Shown: positions 9,585 to 23,900, counted from the stretch's first letter. The stretch is DNA of 47,657 nucleotides from Glomus cerebriforme (GCA_003550305.1 QKYT01000063.1:218833-266489); one strand, 5' to 3'. Made by a program: numbers and translations. The notes: a model not told the origin generated them from the letters alone.

Positions 9585-12500
9585 ATGTCGGTACGGCAAG
9601 CCGCGTTACGGCCTGAAAATCCCTTATTACAAGAACCTTCTCGTATTTCAACAAATCTTTTTTCTGTACCCACACAAAGACTAATAGCTACAGCTGTTTT
9701 TGTTGCAATATGGGCATATAAAATATATTATTTCACAAGCGGGTCACCTGGCAGTTTTGTTTTTTGGTGCATACTTGACATCGCGTTTTTCATAGCATTA
9801 TATATTTGTCGAATACCTTGGTTACAATACCCTTTATGGAAAATAATATTCTTTATCATACTGTCATGTACAATAAATGCTTTCTGGATATATCCAAGTT
9901 GGGTATGTTTAGAGTTTACGCGTTTAGAATTTTTATATATTTAAACTTTCTAACAAACTCAATTTGTTGCGTAGGTTTACGATGTTGGAATTACAAAATC
10001 AATAATTGATATGTTTAGTTCTTCTTCAATACTCAGTAAGTCAAAAGTTTACATTGGAATTGTTAAAGTATAATTAAACAATGAATGCATTCATTATCAT
10101 AATTTCTCATCTAACCTTAATAGCATTCTATTTATTTATATTTCTTATGTCAATGGAGTTCGACAGCAAATTCTCAAATTACGTGGTGAGAAAGTACGCG
10201 CCGTCAGTACTGAAGAAGAAATACAAATAGAAGGTGAAATAAATTGGATTATTTTAATTACTTGATAAACCAAAGACATTCTAAATCTCTATTATACAAC
10301 TGAATATAGATATTAGACATAATACATCTCACATAAAAGGAAAGCATACGGTTCGACTTTTACCATATGCCACCGCAAGGTTGAATCCAGATGATGAAAG
10401 ATATTGTCTTAAGAGGATGGACTCAAAAAAAAGTTATCCGATCGGATTACCTATATTATTCAATAAAACGTCACCACAATCAATTCACTATTCACGAGTA
10501 AATTTTGTATCGGGCAATAAGACTCATCATGAATTTACTTCAAGAGAGATTGCTAGAAATCATTTAGTAGACGTTATCCAAGATGGTGTCTATGTATATA
10601 TACCCGTAACTGAACCGGGAGTATATAAAATTGAACAAGCTTTGGATGCAGATGGGATGGGAATTAAAATTTATAGGAAAGAAGAGATTATAGTTTATTG
10701 TCCTGAAGCAACATTAATATCCATTACTGACACTAATTGTTGTATTAATGATGAGATACATACCAAGTTAGTCTTAAAGGGTGTACCGCCTTTAAGTGTG
10801 TATTATGAAAGACGAGTTGATGATGATTCTGTCAATATGACAATAGATGGAATTGGCGCAGAACATTCTAAGTTTCCCATAGAAGAACCTGTTCGGGCAA
10901 AGTTACTTTCAGCTCCTGGCAATTATCAATGGGCACGTGATCAAGAGATTGAAGTACAATTGAATATGACTGCCGATACACCTGCAACTTACTCTTTGAA
11001 GGTTCTTGAGGTTAACGATATATTAAATAACACCCATAATTATATTGATGAGCGAAGTCAAAATGTATTTGTAAAGTATGATGCATTCTCGCGTCCAACC
11101 GCAAAGTTTTCTTCGGATGCACCTTTGTATATTCGTCCAGGATATCATGCGAAAATGAAATTAAGTTTACAAGGAGTAGGTTTGTATTAGAAAATCATTT
11201 TGGTCAAGTTATTATAAGTTTAAATATATTATTTCATCGATTACTTTTTATTAGCTCCTTGGAAGCTTGGTGTAGGATATTGGTCTGAAGATGTCGCTGA
11301 AACAACAGATACTTTATCGAATGAGCCAACTAAAATGCTTAACGTGACAATAACAGAAAGTGATATGGGGTATTCTATAGCCGTGAATGAATCTGGTACA
11401 TATAAATTATTATCGGTTTCAGATGCAAAATGCTCGGGACAGATTTTGGCACCATCTACGAACATCTTATCAATTGCTCATCCTCCTACTGTTAAGATCG
11501 ATGCCGTTCCTATATCTGCTGAAGATTGTCCTGGAGAAATCGGCATTGAAGCTACTTTATCCTTTACTGGAATTCCGAGATGGTAAGTTGATTTCTATAT
11601 AAAATTTAGTTTCACATACTTTGTTTTAAATATTTTTTTTTTATAATAGGTTTCTTGAATATTCAATCAAATCTGAAACTAAAAAAGAAGATGAAATCAT
11701 AATGAGCGAAAAATCTAAACGCATAATAACTATAAAACCACCCATGCCAGGGCACTATGAATACAGATTTTTCAGCTTGTCAGATGCCATATATAGTAAA
11801 GGAATTGATATTGATTATAGGTTTACCCAAACTGTTTATCCAAAACCTGATGCCGTTTTCCGACGTACAAAGGATCGAACAATAAATAGTTGTATGAGTA
11901 ATCTAGTTGAATTGGATGTAGATTTGAGTGGGACTGGACCTTTTACCTTGGAGTAAGTACAGTTTTGAGTTTGGTTTCGAGTACGATTTTTTACTTATTA
12001 TTCATTTTACAATGTTTCAGATATGAAGTTGTGTTCAATCGAAGAACAAACGCCTTTACTATCGCTGACATTCAAGGTCCTAGTTATGTAATAACTTCAC
12101 CACCATTTGATAATCCCGGAACGTATACTGTAACTTTGAAAAAGGTTAATGACTCTCAAGGATGTAGCCAGATCTTAAATAATGATGATTTTGTTACTAT
12201 AAATGTCAAGAGAGATAAACCAACTGTTGGATTTAGAAATTCCCATGAAATTCTTTGGTTTCTTGAGGGTGGAAATGTTGATTTGCCATTACAACTTACT
12301 GGAAATCCGCGTTGGGATGTTACTTATATTTATCACAGAGATATGAATAACGTCAGAAAAGCTTATGATTTGGCCAATCCGAATTCATATTTAACTGTGA
12401 CTGGACCTGGTCGCTATGAATTATTAGAAGTTAAAGATTCTTATTGCCTTGGAAAGGTTATTCCCGAAAAAAAAGAAATCGAAGTTAGATGGTATCCAAG

Positions 12501-13952
12501 GCCTAGTTTGAGAATTGCTGAAGGTGAAGCCGAAACTTTACCGCAAACAGGATATTTTAAGCGAAATAGTATTTGTGCTGGCAAAGAAGATACACTGGGT
12601 TTAGTTCTTCAAGGAAGAGCTCCGTGGATTATTAATTATAATATAGTTTCAACCCGCGAAACTATTGTTCATCAACAGACCATAGGATTTCCATCGACAA
12701 GAATCCGACTTATGACAGAAAATCCTGGTTTACATATATATAATTTTTCTAGTATAGCGGATGATATTTATACAGAATCAAATGAAATATTGTTAGTCCT
12801 TAAACAGACTGTTCTTTCAAACCCGAATGCTCGATTTGTCAATACGGAAATTGTCTATCATTGCGTTGGCACCGCGTTCACTAGAGATGATTCGATAATG
12901 ATAGAGATGGATGGTGTTCCTCCATTTTCTTTAGTGTTTGAGGTTATGCATGAAAGTAGTAATCATGTAGAAACATTGAGAATGGAGTCGATTAATAACA
13001 CACTTTATTATTTTCAGCCAAGAGAGAAATTTAGTTTGGTTGGACAATATACAATAACTATTGTGTACGTTTCTGATTCACAAGGATGTAGTAGAAGTTT
13101 AGAAGGTCTCGACAAAACACTCATTGTTCAGGTGACTGATGCCGCGTCGATTGATCGCACTTTTCATCAACAAGTTCATTGTGTTGGTGATATTTTAGAG
13201 TACTCCTTGCAAGGTAAAATTTATATAGTGGTAAACTTGAAATTAAAATAATACAAACATTATTTACTTAATTTTCATTTGTTTCGTTTTATTTTTCTAA
13301 AAATTTGTTGGTTTATTTTGTTAAAGGTATATTACCATTGAATATTACTTATGAGTACAACGGAGAGGTAATGTTCGCAATATCAAAGACGGCCACATTC
13401 CCTTTTGGTGCAGACAAACCTGGCAATATGACTATCACCAATATTTGTCATCAACGCAATAAATGTTGTGGGTTCGTTGCAAATCTTACAGAGATTATTT
13501 ACGAACTACCTTCTGCTTTTGTTTCCGAAGGCAAAGAAGTTATATCTGATATCAGAGAAGGTGATAAAACTGAAATAATAATAGACTTTCTTGGTGAGTA
13601 ACATTATGGTGATAAACTATAGTATATTTCATATGTTATTTAACTAATATATAAATAAATTATAGGTAATCCACCTTTCCGATTTACGTATATAAGGAGA
13701 GAACTATTAAAAGATGGCAATAAACGTAAGCCAGGCCGCATTCTTGAAACGCAAACAATACTTAATATTAATAAACACAGACATTCGATTTACACTTCAC
13801 AAGAAGGTATTAATTAATATTACATCACATTATATTGCATTCAATTAATTTTATAATTTATAGTAATTTCTTTTGTTCTGTCATTAGGCATTTTTCAAGT
13901 TACACATGTGGGAGATAGGTATTGTGAATATCCAAGAAGTTCGGATAAATAA
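9585..13952 (+). CDS. POM152: Nuclear pore membrane glycoprotein POM152
   Basis: Ten exons: 9585-9902, 9975-10035, 10159-10233, 10310-11179, 11255-11582, 11650-11952, 12021-13213, 13327-13593, 13666-13806, 13888-13952, giving 1206 residues, near the usual size. POM152 is an integral protein of the nuclear pore membrane ring. Exon 1 holds three hydrophobic segments (near residues 34-51, 58-81 and 84-103). A conserved stretch like HTVRLLPYATARLNP follows in exon 4. The rest is a chain of Ig-like repeats, each carrying a G-x-P-P/W motif: GVPPLSVYYE, GVAPWKLGV, GIPRWFLEY, GTGPFTLEYE, GNPRWDVTY, GRAPWIINY, GVPPFSLVFE, GILPLNITYE, GNPPFRFTY. It ends GDRYCEYP. The exon 4 donor is GTTTGT; the neighbouring GTAGGT would break the frame. 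Exon 3 is the least certain. Identity is strong. Confidence 0.95.
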
Positions 13953-14291
13953 ACAAAATAAAATTGATAAATAATACAATAGATGATGCGCCAAATTCAA
14001 AAAAAAAAAAAAATGAATATATGATTTAATACATTTAATAGACAAAATAATATTAATAAATAAATACAATATATAGAGTTGAAAAATATTGATATGATGA
14101 TCAATGATAAATAGAACTATTCATTCTATTATAAAAAATCTAACAAATTCTTCCATTTCCTTCATCAAGAACTTCTTTAAAAATAAAAGCGTAATGTAAT
14201 TGCAACTTCGAGTAATTCTTTACCTTCTTCACATCCTTTAATATTATTGATAAATCCTTCCCACAAATAACAATATTTTGCTTTTATATTC
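13953..14291. other. Convergent 3' intergenic region
   Basis: Lies between the 3' ends of POM152 and the Ca2+-ATPase. It contains AATAAA-like words just after both stop codons on their own strands, an A13 run near 13999-14011, and no gene. Confidence 0.5.
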
Positions 14292-17200
14292 TTATTTTCT
14301 ATGTCTTCTTATATTCTCAACTATTGATTTTGCTTTTACAGGTTTTTTACCCCTCCCTAAAGCCGCGATAATCTTATTTTGGGTTTTAATATCTTCAATA
14401 GCAGATCCGAACTGCATCTTCGCTTGACTAATAATTGGTACATGTTCTTCATTCAAGACGCGTTCAGGTATACAGTTATTTGGTATTAATCGGATAATAA
14501 AACCAATGGGTAAGGAAAGGAATCCAATTAATACAGTAACTAACCATTGATACCAACTTAACCTAACTGTACCAAATGCTACGCCACCAAATTCAACAAT
14601 AAGAATTTGACCAAGTATTACAACTATTTGAACTATAATAAAAATGGGATTATGGAAAATATTTTTGAAAACATTTAAGTCGTCATCAATTCTACGACAA
14701 TTGATTTCATTAAATACTTGTAAAAATACAAAAGTGTTAAAAACCAATGTACGTAAAACTACTACATCATCTTTAGAATCTGAAAGATGGAATATAGCGG
14801 GTCCGAGATGTAATAAAGATAAATTAATAGCAATTTGGAAAATTGATTGACCAATAATCATTTTCCACATTCTATAGCTAATAAGTGACGCTTTTTTTGA
14901 TGTAGGATATCTATCAAGAAGATCATCAGTTGGTGGTTCGGTTGCCAAAGCCAAGGCTGCTAAAGTATCCATAATAAGATTAACCCAAAGTAATTGTACA
15001 GCAGTTAAAATAGATTCACTTTCGTCACTCATAACTGCGCTGGTAAAAGATATTATGACAGCCGTAATGTTGACAGTAAGTTGGAATTGTAAGAATTTAC
15101 GAACACTGTCATTGACAGCTCTACCCCATTTTAAAGCTTTGACAATGGAATTAAAATTATCATCCATTAAAATAATTGAAGAAGCTTCTTTAGCTACTTC
15201 AGTACCAGCTATGCCCATACTAAAACCAACATCTGCCAATTTCAATGCAGGACCATCGTTAGTGCCATCACCAGTGACTGCAACAACGTCACCACTTTGC
15301 TTCAACCATTTTACGACAATAGTTTTATCAGTTGGAGAAGAACGAGCAAGAACTTGTAATCTTGGCACAATATCCTTCAATTCTTCGGGGCTTTTTTTAC
15401 GAAATTCTGGCCCATTCATAGCTAAACCGCCTTTGGTAAGAATCCCAGCGTCACGAGCAATAGCACTGGCAGTCACGATATTATCACCTGTAATCATTCT
15501 AACAAATACACCCGCTTTTCTGAAAGCTTCAACGGATTCTTTTACACCAGGTCGTAATGGATCTTGAATGCCAACAAGACCTAAGCAAATTAAATCGTGG
15601 ATTGGTGGCTCATTATCATCTAATTGATCAAATTCACCACTTGTTATATCACGATAAGCTAAACAAATTGTACGTAAAGCTCCATCAGCAAAATCAGCAA
15701 TATTCAATCTAAATTGTTGTCTAGCGTTATTGTCTAATTCTTGGACTTTGCCTTGAGCATCAACATAATGAGTACAAGCATTCAAAACAATTTCGGAAGC
15801 TCCTTTTACATGGACACGGTAATCATTAGTAGCAGGTGCTTTTCCGTGAGAAGAACCAGCCGAGGACAATTTGATAACACTAGTCATAGTTTTTCTTTCA
15901 GATGAAAATGGATAAACTTTGATAGGTTTGGTTGCGGCTCTAATGTCTCTGTAATCGACACCAAACAACTTGGAGAATTCAAGTAAGGCGCACTCTGTCT
16001 TGGAACCAACAAAGACTATTTTTCCATCTTCGTCCTTATCCTCAAAAGCAGAAGAGTTAATAACTATTCCTTGAACAAGAATATCGTAGGTTAAAGAAGA
16101 AACTTTATTCTTCCATTCATCAATTTGATTTTCGCCTTCGAATTTCTTTTGACCAATATATCCTCTAACTACAACCATTCTGTTTTGAGTCAAGGTACCA
16201 GTTTTGTCTGAACATACAGCAGTAGCGTTACCCATGGTCTCACTTTAAAAACAGTTTATGTATTAATATTTAACCTTCAAATGAAACATAAATATTAAAT
16301 CTAATTAGAAACTTACCAAGCAGATAAAACTCTAACCAAGTTATTATCTTGCAACATTTGGGTTGTAGCATAAGCAAGAGCAAGCGTGACAGCCATTGGT
16401 AACTTTAAAAAAATTTCATGTCAAATTTAAAACATAAATTATTCACTCATATTAATGATGATATTAATTACTTACGCCTTCAGGTACAGCAACAACTACA
16501 ATGGTAATAGCTTGAATAACTATTGAAATCATGCGTGTAAAAATGGTTTCAGCATCGGGGAATTCATCAGAAACCGCAGCATTAACAAAATATTTAATGA
16601 CAAGGGTACTAAACATTATTCCACGAAAAATTGGTTAAAAATATTATAGAAATAGATAAATTACATAAAACTTTAGCACATACATCAACATGATCAAAGA
16701 AGCAGAAACACCCAATTTAGCGATTTGTTCGGCTAGTATGTCTAATTTAATTTGAAGGGGAGTTTCTTCGTCCTCATTATCACGAAGTGCCTAAAAAATA
16801 AATAAAGTATGAGTTAGTGAATTTAAATTGTAAAATCAATCGAGCTTTTACCTACCATCATAGTTTTACCAAAAAACGAATGGGTTCCTGAATGAAGAAA
16901 ATATTGATTTGTTATATTAATATTTATAATACACGTGATATATTTAAAATAAAATAAAGTTTAGAATATTTACCAACAGCAATAACAACACATCTGCCGA
17001 CACCATCAAGAACTTTGGAACCACTCAAAATAAATGGATCCTTATCATCTTCTAATTCGCCTTTTTTTATGGGATCAGATTCACCTGTTGCACTTGATTC
17101 ATCACAAGTAAGATTGTGACCAGTCAAATATATACCATCGACAGGTACAATGTCACCGGGTTCGAGAAGCTATTAAAAAACACGCGTTATCCCATGAAAT

Positions 17201-18474
17201 AATTTTTTACTCACAAATGAACCAAATTTTCTTACCAGAATATCTCCAACGTTGATTTCACGGACAGAGATCTGTTGTTCTTTGCCAGAACGGAAAAGCT
17301 TAACAGTACGATCTTCCTTCTTAGCATTAAGTTTTCTGAATTGTTTTTCCTTTTGATAATCATTAATGGCATTAGTTAACACTACTGCAGCAACGGCGAC
17401 AATAATGGCAGTACCTGTACATTGAGGTAACATATATTTAATGTTGTTTTTTTTTATTGAAAATGATAGGATTCAATAAACTAAATTACCATCAACCCAT
17501 CCAACACGAGGTTCGCCTTCGGGATGGCGGGAAGAATAATCTTCATTGATACCAACAATCAAAGATATGAGAGCAGCAATACTCAACAGGACTATTATAA
17601 TGGAAAATATAATAATTATTATTCGTGTATTATATATATTTTGACAACATTTACATATCCTTTCATTGAATCATATATAGTGGATACATTTAAAATTGCT
17701 TTGTATTTAAAGTACTTTAATAGGCCTCTATAAAAGACCTCAAAACTATGGTATCCTAACATAAGGTCAGCCAGAATCTAATCCAGGAGATTAGACTCAA
17801 TTTTTAAAGAGATTCAACTCATCCTGATTCAAGGCTTATTCTATCAATTAAGAGTCCGATTAGTGTTTTCGGGCGAATCTATTTTATTCGCTAATGGACT
17901 TTATTGATGATTCGCCCTATAAATCACCTTACTTCATATGTGGCGAATGGCTAGTTTGTGGCTTAGACATGTGGCGAAAACATGGTTGTAAGATTCTGTT
18001 TGTCTAACAAGCAATTTGTAAATATATCCATTCTATCTTAACTGAAACATACTTAAAATTTTGTCTTGATATGCTTCCCAAATTAATGATAACAAAGATC
18101 GCTGTGAAACTTCTGGTAGTATCTATAACGTAAATGATTCATGTCATTATACAATTCTAAAGGATTTAAAGGATTGGATTTTTATTATATATTGACAAAC
18201 TTACATTTTTACCAAAAACTTTTTGTCTATCTTGAAAAGGTTTGCTTTTTGGTCTGTTAGTATCCAATCCCTCATCAGAGCTTAGACCCACAGCAGGGTC
18301 AACTCTTAAGCCTTCCAGAATTTTTTTCGTGCCACCATATTTCTTAAGCAAATCTGGACTCTTAGGATCTATCAGTTCACCAAGTTGATCAGGTTTAAAT
18401 TTAAACGGTTCATTATTACGAGACCCTTCGTCAAGTAAAGGCTCGCCTTCCTGCGGATTTTCACGAGGAGTCAT
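14292..18474 (-). CDS. PMC1: PMCA-type calcium-transporting P-type ATPase
   Basis: Ten exons on the minus strand: 18474-18205, 18122-18053, 17591-17490, 17414-17236, 17169-16974, 16887-16856, 16790-16684, 16608-16476, 16402-16317, 16242-14292, giving 1041 residues. It pumps Ca2+ out of the cytosol, in fungi usually into the vacuole, using ATP through a phospho-aspartate. Seen: the actuator motif TGES (235-238), the phosphorylation site DKTGT (Asp about 404), KGA in the nucleotide domain, MITGDN, and the hinge GDGTND (about 716-721), followed by the C-terminal membrane block. VAVPEG plus LPMAVTLALAYA in exons 8-9 is the family M4 signature. The short exon 2 (SLIWEAYQDKIL) is easy to miss because the next intron is 461 nt and holds foreign-looking sequence. 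A lysine-rich tail follows M10. The subfamily is confident; the symbol is by homology. Confidence 0.95.
17592..18052. other. Unusually long intron 2 of the Ca2+-ATPase, possible insertion
   Basis: At 461 nt it is about six times the length of the other introns in this gene. Inside are an exact 9-bp inverted repeat, GGGCGAATC (17871-17879) and GATTCGCCC (17909-17917), and further TGGCGAA words at 17941 and 17972. Its base composition is less A/T-rich than neighbouring introns. It looks like an inserted foldback fragment; its ends were not defined. Confidence 0.45.
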
Positions 18475-18942
18475 TCGTAAATATTATTTTTTATAACTAT
18501 AAATTTTTAAAAATAAAATGCACAATATTAATGTTCCGCTGTTGTATAATGCAGAGTTTTTGTAATAGTTAAAAAACAAAATTTACGTAAAATTGCAAAT
18601 TAACACTATAAATAACGCCCCTTTTATTGTTCACAAAATTCAAAAAAAAATTAATAATTAAAACTAATGAAAAAGCAATTTTTACCGCGTATCAAGAGTA
18701 TAAAAGCAAGGCAAGAATATTGTAACAAATAATAAATATACCTTTTGACAAATGTTAGTGGTATATAAAGGTAAATACTGTCGGCGATGGTCTAACACTT
18801 AGGGCGTAATAGTTACATCATCCGAGTCTGCACCACATAATAATATAAGTTACATTAGCCAATCAAAATTTAATTATAAATATGGTAATTTATTTAACCC
18901 ACAAAGTAGACTTTTACTTGTTCATCACTAAAATTTAAAGAA
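18475..18942. promoter_or_regulatory. Divergent promoter region, Ca2+-ATPase / RPB5
   Basis: 468 bp separate the two start codons. It contains a less A/T-rich core near 18780-18830 (GGGCGTAATAG, CATCCGAGTCTGCACC) flanked by A/T tracts. No specific operator was recognised. Confidence 0.4.
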
Positions 18943-20093
18943 ATGGATAGAGAACCAAAAGATCCTAGTACATCTGAATCAGAGGTTGCTCGTCTCTTTC
19001 GAGTATATCGTACAGTACACGAAATGGTGAAAGACCGGGTATATATTACATGAAATGTTTCAAATTTTTTTTTTTTTTTTACTTTACACAATCATTCGTT
19101 TTATTTTATTTTATTTTATTTTTTAATAGGGTTATGTTATCAACCATGATACACATACTGACATAAACTTATTCCGGGAACGCTGTTTAAAAGATGGTTT
19201 AATTGTGTAAAATTTCTTTTTGTTAACCTATCTTGATTTTTAGAAGATTCCATTAGAAAATGATAATCGAATCAATCTAAACAAATTAATGTGTTATGAT
19301 CAATTACTACTAATATAGTAAAGAATCGATGATGTTTCAAGTTCAAAAGAATGATAATCCAAACGAACAATTACTTGTAACATTTCCTGATGAAAAACCT
19401 GTTGGTGTAAAGTATCTTAAAATGTAAGTAACTTTTATTTTAAAAACCCGGTAATATTTCATGTTATGTTACCTCAACTTTATTATATAATAAAGTTTAT
19501 GTCAACGGATGATGGATTCAAAAGTTAATCGTGGTATTATTGTTTTCCCTGGTACTCTAACTGCTGCAGCTAATAAGGTAATAAATGTACAAATTTATAC
19601 TCATAATCTACTTAAACACTTTATTTACCTTTTGCCTATTTGTTTTGTTTATATAGGCAATACAAGTTATAAACACAAGAGAAAATAGACACTATGAGGT
19701 TGACACTTTTTCGGAAGCAGATTTGATGATCAATATTACATCACATCAACTTGTACCCAAACATTTTGTTCTTTCCGATGAAGAAAAAAAGACTTTACTT
19801 TCTAAATAGTAAATATGGGATTATGTATTTCAATTTTGGTGTTCAAATTTTTTTTTTTGTTAAATTAATATATATGTGATCAGTCGATTAAAGGAAACCC
19901 AGTTGCCACGCGTACAAGCAACAGACCCGATTGCAAAATATTACGGATTGAAAAGAGGACAAGTATGTTTTATTATTGATTTAATATCACGTTATTGGAA
20001 CTAACAAGAAAATCTGATTTATATTAGGTTGTTAAGATCATGAGACCTAGTGAAACTAGTGGTCGATATGTCACTTATCGTCTTTGCTTCTAA
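18943..20093 (+). CDS. RPB5: RNA polymerase I/II/III shared subunit RPB5 (RPABC1)
   Basis: Seven exons: 18943-19038, 19130-19206, 19319-19423, 19496-19577, 19657-19808, 19884-19962, 20028-20093, giving 218 residues (family about 210-215). RPB5 is a common subunit of all three nuclear RNA polymerases, with a fungal/animal-specific N-terminal jaw and a C-terminal assembly domain shared with archaeal RpoH. Seen: [20 protein letters not shown] at the N-terminus, then in the assembly domain [40 protein letters not shown] and [13 protein letters not shown]. Exon 3 begins after a TACTAAT branch-like word and TATAG, and joins in frame. The central stretch between the RGY motif and the [10 protein letters not shown] motif is divergent. 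Intron 1 holds a TTTTA microsatellite. Identity is very strong. Confidence 0.96.
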
Positions 20094-20969
20094 GATTTAA
20101 AGTCTGTTTTACTATTGTGATATAAAATTTTATCCTCAATAATATATAATGTAATTTAAGCAAGTTCAAATTTATTCAAACTGCAAAGAAATTTTCTTTC
20201 AGGAAAAAGTTGCCATGTTAGATTTCAAAAGAGAATCAATCAAAAGGAAGAGTTGAAAAGTAAATTAATATCATTATTTATTACATAATAAGGTAACAAA
20301 AAAAAAAAGTTAATTCACCAATAAAGATATTTTTCATTATTTTCTGATGAATAAAAAAATTATTATTATTTTTTTTTAACATATATATGATGTTGATTGA
20401 CATTTGTTTAGGAAAAAAAAATCAATTTTTTTCCAATAAAACTACAAAAAATAAAATAAATAAAATAAAATAATTTGTTTCACTGTATTGTACTATATAA
20501 CAAGAAGAGATTAAATAAATAAAAAAGAAAATACAAATAATTATGTTAAAAAACAATTTAGGTTTTTTATACTAAAATAAAAGAATAACATTAAAAAAAA
20601 CGCTACAAAAGAACTAAAAACCAAAATTGTGTCGAATATATATATATATATAACAATAAATCTATACAAAAAAAAGATGGATGGGTTAATTGAGTTTCTC
20701 AATAGAGAATGGAATGGTGGTATGAAGGAAAATTTTAGTTTAATTATTAATTAATATAAGACTCAAAGACCATCAAAAAAGGAATAAAAAATAAAAATAA
20801 AATAAAAAATAAAAATACAAAATATAATAAAAAATAAATCAAAAAAAAAAAAAAAATTATGATATTTCATTCAAAGCTTAATACATACCATCCGCGGCTA
20901 ATATGGTATTGATAAATTATTATTTTCTTAAACCTTTTTTTTTCAAAATTAATATTTATTGTTTTTTTT
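20094..20969. other. Convergent intergenic region
   Basis: Between the 3' ends of RPB5 and the MIT-domain gene. Very A/T-rich, with A and T homopolymers, a TATATATATATA run near 20638, and AAATAAAA-type repeats near 20780-20850. No gene is seen. Confidence 0.5.
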
Positions 20970-23900
20970 TCACTCAACAATCCAATGACTTCCCTTTTTT
21001 AGATATTTGTCTACTAATATCCCTAAATCCCTCACTACAAATCTACAAATTACATTACCGAAAAAATCTGCAAATTTGTATAGTCGAATGATAATTTGTT
21101 TATGGTGATGTAGATGTGGCGCTTTTTTTAACGAAGTATATTGAGTAATAAATTTTTCTAAATTAAAAAAAAAATAAATACTTTTTTAAATATATAAAAA
21201 AAAGGCATAAATCCACTTGTTTTACTCACCTACAACTTCAGCATGCTGGAAAACCTTTAATAGGACATCTACATAACCGCTAGCTTCTTCAGTACGAACC
21301 ATAGCATTTCCCATGCCCATTCGATCAAGTCCACGTGATAATTTGGAACCCCAACTCATTAATGAACTTGTGCTTTGACGAGCTTTACCATTAGTTGACT
21401 CAACATAACTTAATTTACGTGCTAAAGAATTTTGAAGCCCTTCTAAAATAGGATCAATGCCTTCTAATGCCTAATGAAAAAAAAATTTATTAGATTTTTG
21501 TTTTTTTTTAGAAAAAATATTTTTAATATTAAAATTAAAATTAACAAACCTTCGATAATTTATCCAAATCATCAAATGAAATTTTTTCTAACTTTGCCAA
21601 ACAATTCGACACAACTTCACAACTAGATATTTTAGTATCTACAGCGGTTAACTTAACATGTCCTTGTAACCATAAATATTGAGGGATAAATAATTTTGGA
21701 GTTAAATAACCTCCTGTTGTCATTGTACGCTCCAGTAATTTCATTAACCAAAAAGGTTTTAAATGAAGATCACTAGGTGAAGGCTCAGGTAACCCATTAT
21801 TAAATGACATATGAGGAAGGTCGATGTCTTCGTCGTAAAACGACATATTTGGAAAAGGATTCAACAAGCAAGTCGTGTAACTCGCATCGTTAGTTCTAGT
21901 AGATGATGATGATGATGATGATGTCTCACTACGGAATGTTCCTGTTGGGGGACCCAACCCCGGACTACCTAATGGAGGTGAAATAACACTAAAACTACTC
22001 ATCCAAGGGGAAGATGGTTGTGTAGATAAATTTTGTTGTGGGTTAAAGAAACGGACTGAACTACTTTTTTTAGGAACACTTCCAGGATTTGAAGCTGTTC
22101 TTCTTGGACTCAAATTTGAAGGGGTTTGGTTAACTACAAGATTAGGATTAGAAGGGGAACGATTAGGTATGACGCGAGAATTATAATTATTTGGTTGAGC
22201 TAATGGAAGAGGAGCAGGGCGACGACTGTGAGGTAAGGCTTTACCAAGCAATTTATCTACTGGACTTTGAGGTGGAGGTGATGAAGGCCGTGTAAATGCA
22301 TTAGGAGCAGATTTTACAGACGCCTTATCATCTTCTTCATCAGACAATGGTGATCCATGTGGTGAAATTGGTTGGGCAGGTTGTTTAGTTGTAGACATTG
22401 TAGATGAAGGCGGTACAATCGTTGGTGAAGTAGATCTTCTTCCCGTTAATACATTTGGAATTGGAGACGTAGTAGGAGGAGTCTTAGGAGGAGCAATTTT
22501 TGGTGGTGGTGGAGGTACGAATACACGATTACCACCAGGAGAGCTAATTTTTGTTGATGGTGATAAATGTGATGTTGATATTGAAATTTTTCCTGGTTTT
22601 TCAGGTTTCTCTGTTTTTTCTGTTATTGATTCTTCTGCTTCCTGTTTTTGTTGTGAGGAAGAATCCTGATTTTGATAATTTAGGTTCTCTTCAATATTTT
22701 CGGAATTAGTATCACAATTTTGCAAATAATCATTAATGGTGCTGGAATCTTCAGAACTAGAACTAGAATCTAAATCCGAAGATCTGGGAGTAGATCCTTC
22801 AGAGTCGACAATGGATTTCATACCGTCCATAGAATCATACATTGATACTGAAGCCGTTTTATCAGATACATTAGATTTCATAGAAATCCAGGATTTTGAA
22901 GTTGATGTTGAAATATTTGATTTTTGAGATAATCTTTTAGGTTTAGATGTCATATAATCCAACATATCATTACTTACATTCTCTTTTATACCACTATTAC
23001 GATCTATATCGTTTGTAAGAGTAGTTTCATGAGTAAGTCCTGTTTCAACATTACTTAAATTGTTTATTTTCCTATCAATATTTTCTTGTATTAATGACGA
23101 TACTCGTTCTACGGATTTATCCTCATTGTCTGATGTTTCATTAAGTGTTTGAGAATCATTTTCTTGTATGGACTTTCGTTCAATAGAATCAGCTCTATGA
23201 AGTGACTTAACATTTACACTTGAATCTGCAGAATCTCGTTTTAAAGTATCGTGCTCTAAAGAAATTGAATGCTCGTTATTATCCAATGAATTATCGGATT
23301 CTGGGACTATAGTGGATAATAATCGTATCCGGTCAGCGTATGTGTCGTGCTAAATATAGGATATTTTATCAGCGACAAACAAAGAAGATCGAAAGATAAT
23401 AATAAAAAAATAGATAGATAAATAGATATAATAAATTAAATTAAAAAAGGAATATACTCTTTTTTTTTTTTTTGGATTAAATAATTAATTAATTTTGTTT
23501 TTTTTTAATAATAAAATTATCAAAAATCATTCTTTATATGCTACCTCACACAATAAATCTCAATTAACTAATTTAAAAAACTCAAAATATTTAAGAATAA
23601 GGCATTATGATGTTAAATAATTAATTTAAAAAAAAATCAATTAGAATAATATTGAAAAAAAAAGATAATGCAACTCACAATTAGTTGTAGCCTCCGACGA
23701 TCGGCCTCGTTAGCAGCTTTATCTATAACTTGAGATAAAAGTTCTACTGTCTGCTTATAAGCGTCCAATGCAGCAACGACATTATTGGCAGCATCAAACT
23801 GTACAGCTGTTTGAGCTTTTTGAAGAGCTATAGTTAATATAGATTTAGATTGTGTTCGTGGAGAAGGAGGATTTCTTTGTCTTGAACTAGTTGGTGGAGA

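Noticed and set aside
14644..14850. Plus-strand frame inside the Ca2+-ATPase
   Set aside because: Shadow of the C-terminal membrane region on the other strand.
15055..15567. Plus-strand open frame of 170 codons
   Set aside because: It lies wholly antisense to the conserved Ca2+-ATPase exon 10 and mirrors its codons; no independent coding signal.
17524..17733. Plus-strand 69-codon frame
   Set aside because: It overlaps exon 3 of the Ca2+-ATPase and part of its intron 2 on the opposite strand; composition is not coding.
19253..19318. Extra RPB5 exon after the TTTTTAG at about 19246-19252
   Set aside because: Its frame ends in TAG and its peptide does not resemble RPB5. Using the later TATAG acceptor at 19318 restores the conserved frame.
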